Part shown: positions 59,030 through 64,000 of the stretch, in pieces | Numbering within the stretch: position 1 is the stretch's first letter | Layout of the letters: each line of letters starts with the position of its first letter | Assembly: GCA_963812885.1 (NCBI GenBank) | Contig: CAWEWZ010000002.1 | Location: forward strand, 558,001 to 622,000 | DNA from: Bog-756 sp963812885 | Lineage (GTDB): Bacteria; Actinomycetota; Acidimicrobiia; Acidimicrobiales; RAAP-2 | Direction of reading: 5' to 3' | Length of the DNA stretch: 64,000 bases | Notes under the pieces: generated by a model | Seen by the model: the letters and a program-made list of their open reading frames with translations, nothing else | The model's database searches: none | Told to the model about the DNA's origin: nothing | Position numbers and translations under genes: made by a program

Positions 59030-59618
59030 GTGCAACCGGGAATCATCCTCACCGTCTTCGCCCTGGTCTTCGTGGCCGAGCTCCCGGACAAGACGATGAT
59101 CGCCACCCTGATCATGGGGAGCCGGTATCGACCGGTACTGGTGTGGCTGGGCGCCTCCCTGGCCTTCTTCATCCACGCCGTGATCGCGGTGGCCGTCGGA
59201 CAACTGCTCCAACTCCTCCCCCACCGCTGGATCGAGGCGGTCACCGCCCTGCTCTTCGCCGGCCGGTGCCGCCTATCTCCTCTTCGTCCCCGAGAAGGAA
59301 GAGGAGGCCGAGGGTGAGGAGGAGGCCGACACCGCCGCCGTGGGCCTCAAGACGGTGGGGGCCGCCTTCCTGGTCATCTTCATCGGCGAGTTCGGGGATC
59401 TGACCCAGATCCTCACCGCCAATCTGGCCGCCAAGTACCACGCCCCGGTCGAGGTGTTCATCGGGGCCTTCGGCGCCCTGACCGCGGTGGCCGCCCTCGG
59501 CGCCTTCGGGGGCCGGGCCCTGCTCCGCTACCTGCCCCTGGCCGTCATCCGCAAGGCCGGCGGCGTGCTGTTGGCCGGGTTCGCCGTCTACACCCTGGTC
59601 ACCCTGGTGAGGGGCTGA
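59030..59618 (+). CDS. GDT1/TMEM165 family cation transporter (frameshifted)
   Basis: This integral membrane protein of about 195 residues has two copies of the family motif ExGDxT, as ELPDKTM (helix 1) and EFGDLTQ (helix 4), characteristic of GDT1-type Mn/Ca exporters (MneA-like in bacteria). An acidic loop (EKEEEAEGEEEAD) separates the halves. One extra base near 59264 breaks the frame after LLFAG; corrected, AAYLLFVPEKEEE joins the two parts. The start is GTG 59030. An NRAMP transporter at the window end is a possible partner in manganese balance, which is inference. Confidence 0.85.
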
Positions 59619-59670
59619 AACCGGACGGGCCCGGGCGCCCGGATGCGCTCGGGCGTGGGAAGCTGGCCCG

Positions 59671-60366
59671 GTGGACACCCCCATCACGACGCCCCCCGTT
59701 CCCGATACCGTCCCGGTGCTGACCGACGAGCGCAGGAGGCGACGGGACCAGCTGTTCGGCGCGGCCCGGGAAGCCACCGGCTTCATGCCCGACGACGAGG
59801 GGGAGGCCCTCTACCTGGCCGCTCTGCGGGCCGGCGCGTCCTTCGACGGGGCCACGTTCGTCGAGATCGGGGCCTGGTGCGGCAAGTCGAGCGTCTACCT
59901 CGGCGCCGCCGCCGAAGCCACCGACGCCGTCCTGTTCAGCCTCGACCACCATCACGGCTCCGAGGAGAACCAGGCGGGCTGGGAACACCACGACAGCACG
60001 CTGGTCGACCCCGACACCGGGCGGATCGACACCCTTCCCCACTGGCGTCGCACGATGATCGGCGCCGGGCTGGAGGAGTCGGTGGTCGGCATCGTCGGCG
60101 ACTCCCCCATCGTTTCGTCCCACTGGTCGACACCGCTGGCCTTCTGCTTCATCGACGGTGGGCACGGCGAAGAACCGGCGTGGGCCGACTACCGGGGCTG
60201 GGCGCCGAAGGTGGTGGAGGGCGGATGGCTGGCCATCCACGACGTGTTCCCCGACCCGGCCGACGGCGGCCGTCCCCCCTACGACATCTGGCGGGCGGCC
60301 CTCGACTCGGGCCAGTTCGTCGAGGACGGCGAGTGCGGCTCGTTGCGGATCGTCAGACGCCTCTGA
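59671..60366 (+). CDS. Class I SAM-dependent methyltransferase
   Basis: This 231-residue methyltransferase has FVEIGAWCGKSSVYLG as SAM motif I, LFSLDHHHGSEENQ as motif II and CFIDGGHGEEPAWADY with WLAIHDVFPD, the layout of the Methyltransf_24 group (cephalosporin hydroxylase/sugar O-methyltransferase-like). The start is GTG 59671. It stands convergent to the alpha/alpha-barrel gene (9-base gap), beside a second methyltransferase and GT4. Substrate unknown. Confidence 0.85.
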   Translation: MDTPITTPPVPDTVPVLTDERRRRRDQLFGAAREATGFMPDDEGEALYLAALRAGASFDGATFVEIGAWCGKSSVYLGAAAEATDAVLFSLDHHHGSEENQAGWEHHDSTLVDPDTGRIDTLPHWRRTMIGAGLEESVVGIVGDSPIVSSHWSTPLAFCFIDGGHGEEPAWADYRGWAPKVVEGGWLAIHDVFPDPADGGRPPYDIWRAALDSGQFVEDGECGSLRIVRRL

Positions 60367-60375
60367 AGGCGGCGC

Positions 60376-61479
60376 TCAGGACGGCCCGGCCTGACCCGGT
60401 GCCCGCATGGCCGGCTCGGCGGGGGCGTCGGGGGCCGGCTCGGTCAGATCGAGGTGGCTGGGGAGACCCTCACCCCGGAAGATCCCCGACGCCGGGGTGG
60501 TGCGGCTGAGGGCGTCGGCGGCCAGGACCATGGCCCCGGCCGTGTAGGACGAGCGCTCCAGCGGGGGGTAGGTCGCCTCCTCGGGATAGACCATGCCCGT
60601 CCAGTAGGAGCCGTCCTCGTTGCGCAGCGCCTGCACCCACGAGAGGAGCCGGAGCGCCATCTCGTCCATGCCCAGCGCGTCGAGGGCCAGCACGCACTCG
60701 GCGGTCTCGGCCGCCGTCACCCACTCACCGGTCGACACGCACCGGACGCCCCGGCCCTCCATGACGAAGGTGTCCCACGAGCCGGCCATGCGGCGCCGGG
60801 CCGCCTCACCGCTGAGCGCACCGGAGAGGACCGGGTAGTACCAGTCCATGGCGAACTCCACCTTCGGGGCGAAGGCATCGGGTTGATGGGCCAGCGCATG
60901 GGCCAGCCGACCGGCGGCCAACTCCCAGTCCGGCCGCTCGTGTCCGAGACGCTCGGCGCAGGCGATGGCGCAACGGAGGCTGTGGTAGATCGACGACGAC
61001 CCGGTCAGCAGGGCGTACTCCTCGAGGAATCCCGAAGGGTCGAGCGACCAGTGGATGGCCCCGTCGAGCCGCTGCCACCGGAGCACGAAGTCGACCCCGG
61101 CCTCCAGGGCCGGCCACAGCTCCTCGAGGGCGTCGATCCCACCGGTGGAGACGTAGCGGTGCCACGCCCCGGTGGCCAGGTAGGCGCACACGTTGGTGTC
61201 GAGCCGGGCATCCTTGATCCCCGTGGCCAGGTAGTAGTTGAACCAGCTGCCGTCGGGGAGCTGGGTGTCGACCAGCCACTGGTAGGCCCGGTCGGCCTGC
61301 TCGTCCAGGCCGACCGCGGTGAGGGCCATGGCCGCCTCGACGTGGTTCCAGGGGTCGCAGTGCCCACCGGGGAACCACGGGATCATCCCGTCGGGCCGCT
61401 GGAGGGCGGCGATGGCCTGGCCGGTGGCCACCACCTCACCGGCGGTCATCACGCCGGGAACTTCGGGGATCGATCTCAT
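60376..61479 (-). CDS. (alpha/alpha)6-barrel protein, prenyltransferase/squalene-cyclase repeat type
   Basis: This 367-residue protein is built of helical repeats typical of terpene cyclases, protein prenyltransferases and unsaturated glycosidases. Repeat-like stretches include AIAALQRPDGMIPWFPGG, QWLVDTQLPDGSWFNYYL, DFVLRWQRLDGAIHWSL and SWVQALRNEDGSYWTGM; each has the QxxDGSW-type motif. No DDTAD-like cyclase motif is seen, so the catalytic role is open. The ATG 61479 start overlaps the methyltransferase stop in ATGA, giving a coupled three-gene operon GT4-methyltransferase-barrel. Confidence 0.75.
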   Translation of the reverse strand: MRSIPEVPGVMTAGEVVATGQAIAALQRPDGMIPWFPGGHCDPWNHVEAAMALTAVGLDEQADRAYQWLVDTQLPDGSWFNYYLATGIKDARLDTNVCAYLATGAWHRYVSTGGIDALEELWPALEAGVDFVLRWQRLDGAIHWSLDPSGFLEEYALLTGSSSIYHSLRCAIACAERLGHERPDWELAAGRLAHALAHQPDAFAPKVEFAMDWYYPVLSGALSGEAARRRMAGSWDTFVMEGRGVRCVSTGEWVTAAETAECVLALDALGMDEMALRLLSWVQALRNEDGSYWTGMVYPEEATYPPLERSSYTAGAMVLAADALSRTTPASGIFRGEGLPSHLDLTEPAPDAPAEPAMRAPGQAGPS

Positions 61480-62219
61480 GCCACCGCCATTTCGGGGACC
61501 GCCGACATCGGTTTCTCGAGATAGACGACCAGGCTCTTGCCGACCAGCGGGTTGAGCACCCGGTCGGCATAGCGGGTCACCCTGGGGGCCTTCTCGATGT
61601 CCCACACCAGCAACCGGTGGTAGGTCGAGACCGCCGGATGGCGGTCGTTGGTCGGGCCCACCAGGCAGCGGAGCCACCAGTAGGGGGCGTGGAGGCCGTG
61701 GGCATGGTGGCGTCCCACCGCCCGCAGGCCCGTGCCCTGGAGACGGCCGACCAACTGGCTCTGGCGGTAGATCCGGACATGGCCGCCGGGCACGTTGTGG
61801 TAGTCGTCGGACAGGGCCCAGTTGACGAACTCGGGACCGCAGCGGGGAACCGTCACCGCCATCGAACCGCCCGGGCGGAGCACCCGGGCCAGCTCGGCCA
61901 TGGCCGCCTCGTCGTCGGGGATGTGCTCGAGGACCTCGGAGGCGATCACCCGGTCGAAGGACCCGTCGGCGAAGGGCAACCGGAGGGCATCGCCCTGCGC
62001 CGCCCCCACCCGGGCCGTTCCCACGTCGAGCTCGCCGGCCACCCCCATGGCCCCGAAGGTGTCCTGGACCTTGCGGACCTCGTCGGCGCCGGCATCCAGC
62101 GCCACCACCTGGGCCCCCAGCCGGGCGGCCTGGAAGGCGTGCCGGCCGAAACCGCAGCCCAGGTCGAGGAGACGGTCACCCGGCCGGACCCCGAGCTTCG
62201 AGTAGTCGACAGTCAGCAT
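61476..62219 (-). CDS. SAM-dependent methyltransferase
   Basis: This 247-residue class I methyltransferase has LLDLGCGFGRHAFQAA (motif I), VVALDAGADEV, then FDRVIASEVLEHIPDD and LRPGGSMAVTVPR, like UbiE/COQ5- and SMa-type enzymes. It starts at ATG 62219, overlapping the GT4 stop by 7 bases, and its stop overlaps the barrel gene. The acceptor may be a sugar or lipid of the same operon, an inference. The frame is clean. Confidence 0.88.
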   Translation of the reverse strand: MLTVDYSKLGVRPGDRLLDLGCGFGRHAFQAARLGAQVVALDAGADEVRKVQDTFGAMGVAGELDVGTARVGAAQGDALRLPFADGSFDRVIASEVLEHIPDDEAAMAELARVLRPGGSMAVTVPRCGPEFVNWALSDDYHNVPGGHVRIYRQSQLVGRLQGTGLRAVGRHHAHGLHAPYWWLRCLVGPTNDRHPAVSTYHRLLVWDIEKAPRVTRYADRVLNPLVGKSLVVYLEKPMSAVPEMAVA

Positions 62220-63589
62220 GGCAGGCTCTCCGTACGTCGGTTCGGGTTGTGTTCGGCCATCAGGCCCCGGTACTCGGCCGCCGTCCCGGCCGCCGTCACC
62301 TGCCAGGTGAACCGGCCGAGCACCCGTTGGCGGCCGGCGGCCCCGAGACGGCGGCGCAGCTCGTCGTCGTCGAGCAGGCGGCCGATGGCCAGGGCCAGCG
62401 CCCCCGGGTCGTCCGGTTCGACCAGCAGGCCGGTGACCCCGTCGGTGCCGACCACCTCGGGCAGCGCCCCACCGGTGGTGGCCACCAGGGCCACGCCACA
62501 GGCCATGGCCTCGATGGCCGGCAGCGAGAAACCCTCGTACAGCGAGGGCACCACCGCCACCTGGGCCCGGGCGTAGTTCCGGGCCAGCTCGTCGTCGCTG
62601 ATGCCGGTGACGCAGCGGACGATCGGGGCCAGGTCGAGTCGCTTGATGGCCTTGGCCACCCGCCCGTCGGGGCGCGGATTGCCGATGACCACCAACTCGA
62701 TGTCCCGTTCGGTGCGGAGCTTGGCCACCGCCTCGAGCAGCGGCACCAGCCCCTTCATGGGGACGTCGGACGACGAGGTCACCATGATCCGCCCCGCGAC
62801 CGGCACCTCGTCGTCACGGGGACGGAAGACCGTGTGGTCGACCCCGACCGGCACCACGGTCATCCGGTCGAGGGACACACCCATCTGGGAGGCGATGTCG
62901 GCTTTGGAGGATTCGGAGACGGTGACCACCCTCGGCAGGGCGCGGGCCACCTTGACCTGCATGCGCAGGAAGCCGAACCACCGGCGCTGGGTGAACTGCT
63001 GCCACGGGTTGGTGGCATGGCTGAGGGCCAGCTGCCGGTCGACGGTGATCGGGTGGTGGAGGGTGGTCAGCACCGGCCAGCCGTCGTCGATCATGCCCAT
63101 GATCCCGTTGCCCAGGCACTGGTTGTCGTGGACCAGGTCGAACTCCTCGAGCCGGTCGGCCAGGAGCCGTCGGACCCTCAGGCTGAACGTCCACGGTTCG
63201 GGGAAGCCGGCCGTGCACATCACCCCGAACTCGAGCGCCGCGATCGACGGGGGTTGGCAGTTGCGGAACTCGCGCGGCTTGGGGATCCGGAAGGGATCGG
63301 GGTCGCGGTAGAGGTCCAGGCCCGGGACCGGTGTGAACCCCACCCCCTCGTCCACTTCCGGCCACGGCTGGCCGGCGAACACCTCGACCGAATGTCCGAG
63401 GGCGACCAGCTCACGGGTCAGGTGCCGGGTATAGACCCCCTGGCCGCCGCAGCGCGGGTTGCCCCGGTAGACCAGGAAGGCGATGCGGAGTCCGCCCGGG
63501 GCCGGAGGGCGGGGGGCGATGCGCTCTGGAACTGGTGGCGGGGTGGCGGGACCCTTGATCTTGTGCCGTTTGAGCCCGAAGCTAGGCAT
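62213..63589 (-). CDS. GT4-family glycosyltransferase
   Basis: This 458-residue GT-B glycosyltransferase has an N-terminal IAFLVYRGNPRCGGQGVYTR (donor/acceptor glycine-rich loop), LVHDNQCLGNGIMG, VTVSESSKADIAS, and the C-terminal EX7E motif PSLYEGFSLPAIEAMACG. I chose ATG 63589 (SFGLKRHKIKG); residues further upstream look non-coding. It heads the operon with the methyltransferase and barrel protein. Cytosolic, membrane-associated action is usual for the family. Confidence 0.9.
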   Translation of the reverse strand: MPSFGLKRHKIKGPATPPPVPERIAPRPPAPGGLRIAFLVYRGNPRCGGQGVYTRHLTRELVALGHSVEVFAGQPWPEVDEGVGFTPVPGLDLYRDPDPFRIPKPREFRNCQPPSIAALEFGVMCTAGFPEPWTFSLRVRRLLADRLEEFDLVHDNQCLGNGIMGMIDDGWPVLTTLHHPITVDRQLALSHATNPWQQFTQRRWFGFLRMQVKVARALPRVVTVSESSKADIASQMGVSLDRMTVVPVGVDHTVFRPRDDEVPVAGRIMVTSSSDVPMKGLVPLLEAVAKLRTERDIELVVIGNPRPDGRVAKAIKRLDLAPIVRCVTGISDDELARNYARAQVAVVPSLYEGFSLPAIEAMACGVALVATTGGALPEVVGTDGVTGLLVEPDDPGALALAIGRLLDDDELRRRLGAAGRQRVLGRFTWQVTAAGTAAEYRGLMAEHNPNRRTESLPC

Positions 63590-63715
63590 GGACAACCGAG
63601 GCGAGCAGGCACATGGAAGCCAAATACTCTCCCGGCCAGGCACTTCGGCGCAAACTGGGCGCCATTACCCCCGGCCACGGGGCCGCGGCGGCCGTCAAAC
63701 GGCCACTCCCGGCGG

Positions 63716-64000
63716 TCAAACGGTCACCCCCAGCCACCCGAGCACGGTCAGGATGACCAGCAGCGAGGCGAAGGCGCCCACCGTGATCACCGTGACCAGG
63801 CCGACCGACCGGGCCAGCCTGCCGTTGGCGGCGTCGCCCAGCAACCGGCGCCGGTTGGCCAGGACCAGGATGAAGACCAGCGTGATGGGGGTGAGCACAC
63901 CCTCGAGGACCTGGGTGTTGATGATCAGGCTGAACAGGTTGCCGGGGACCAGCACCACCCCGGCGCCGATGATGATCTGGGCGGTGAACAGGCCGAGGAA
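63716..64000 (-). CDS. NRAMP-like divalent metal transporter, C-terminal part (truncated by window edge)
   Basis: These are the last 94 residues of a polytopic protein. From the window edge it reads FLGLFTAQIIIGAGVVLVP, then INTQVLEGVLTPITLVFILV, ANRRRLLGD, and a final helix ASLLVILTVLGWLGV. The Q-x-x-x-G-x-x-x-P pattern followed by a basic N/D-R-R-L-x-G loop is typical of the NRAMP penultimate helices. The gene starts outside the window. Transport of Mn or Fe is inferred from the family. Confidence 0.75.
   Translation of the reverse strand, partial: FLGLFTAQIIIGAGVVLVPGNLFSLIINTQVLEGVLTPITLVFILVLANRRRLLGDAANGRLARSVGLVTVITVGAFASLLVILTVLGWLGVTV

Noticed and set aside
55916..59224. A 1,102-residue minus-strand open frame opposite pepN
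   Set aside because: It is antisense to a clear pepN with HEXXH and GAMEN motifs; the sequence is Gly/Asp/Arg-rich low-complexity typical of high-GC antisense shadows, with no family motif.

Overview
The window is high-GC DNA (roughly 70% G+C by eye) from an actinobacterium. Three things point there. The gene order glmU-prs-rplY-pth-mfd-mazG-eno-ftsB-DUF501-ppx and the order rsmI-metG-tatD-[cell-wall protein]-rsmA-ispE are both classic for Actinomycetota. Two tiny ribosomal proteins typical of actinobacteria, bS22-like and bL37-like, are present. The response regulator/kinase pair is MprAB-like. An acidimicrobial lineage is my best guess, from the DUF501/AtuA/prepilin content and the short MetG, but that is inference.

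Layout. 1-3.5 kb: end of an NlpC/P60 peptidase, a GT2 glycosyltransferase, an MGAT-like acyltransferase and an SDR protein (+ strand). 3.5-14.7 kb: a surface-glycan region with a GT2-methyltransferase fusion, a GNAT, two large membrane GT-C-like proteins, a protein with three GT-B domains in a row, and a coiled-coil methyltransferase. 14.7-28.6 kb (- strand): the housekeeping block glmU-prs-rplY-pth-mfd-SurA-like lipoprotein-mazG-eno-ftsB-DUF501-ppx. 28.8-35.6 kb (+): a four-gene acyl-CoA carboxylase/AtuA/acyl-CoA dehydrogenase operon resembling acyclic-terpene (citronellol/geraniol) catabolism. 35.8-42.0 kb (+): three prepilin/pilus-assembly-like genes, the first a giant with two kinds of internal repeat. 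42.3-46.6 kb: typA, tRNA-Gln, an OmpR/HK two-component pair and the bS22-like gene. 46.6-54.6 kb: mostly - strand ispE, rsmA, an RlpA-like secreted protein, tatD, metG, rsmI, DUF192 and GDPD, with a NUDIX gene and the bL37-like gene on +. 54.6-60.4 kb: a hypothetical protein, a PfkB sugar/nucleoside kinase, pepN, a GDT1-family transporter and a methyltransferase. 60.4-64 kb (-): a GT4-methyltransferase-(alpha/alpha)6-barrel cluster and the end of an NRAMP transporter.

A recurring property is single-base indels: at least 20 genes or gene parts, including ispE and rsmI, read correctly only after a one-base frame correction, and the pilin region is worst. The parsimonious reading is residual consensus error in the assembly. 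I therefore treat these genes as probably intact in the organism and give corrected extents. Biological decay or phase variation cannot be excluded for the prepilin genes.

Many genes are joined by 4-nt GTGA (or ATGA) stop/start overlaps, which fixes several start codons and implies translational coupling. I found no insertion sequence, prophage, CRISPR array, toxin-antitoxin pair or origin. The most unusual content is the repeat-bearing giant prepilin cassette, the triple glycosyltransferase, a GlmU lacking its acetyltransferase active site, and the atu-like operon.
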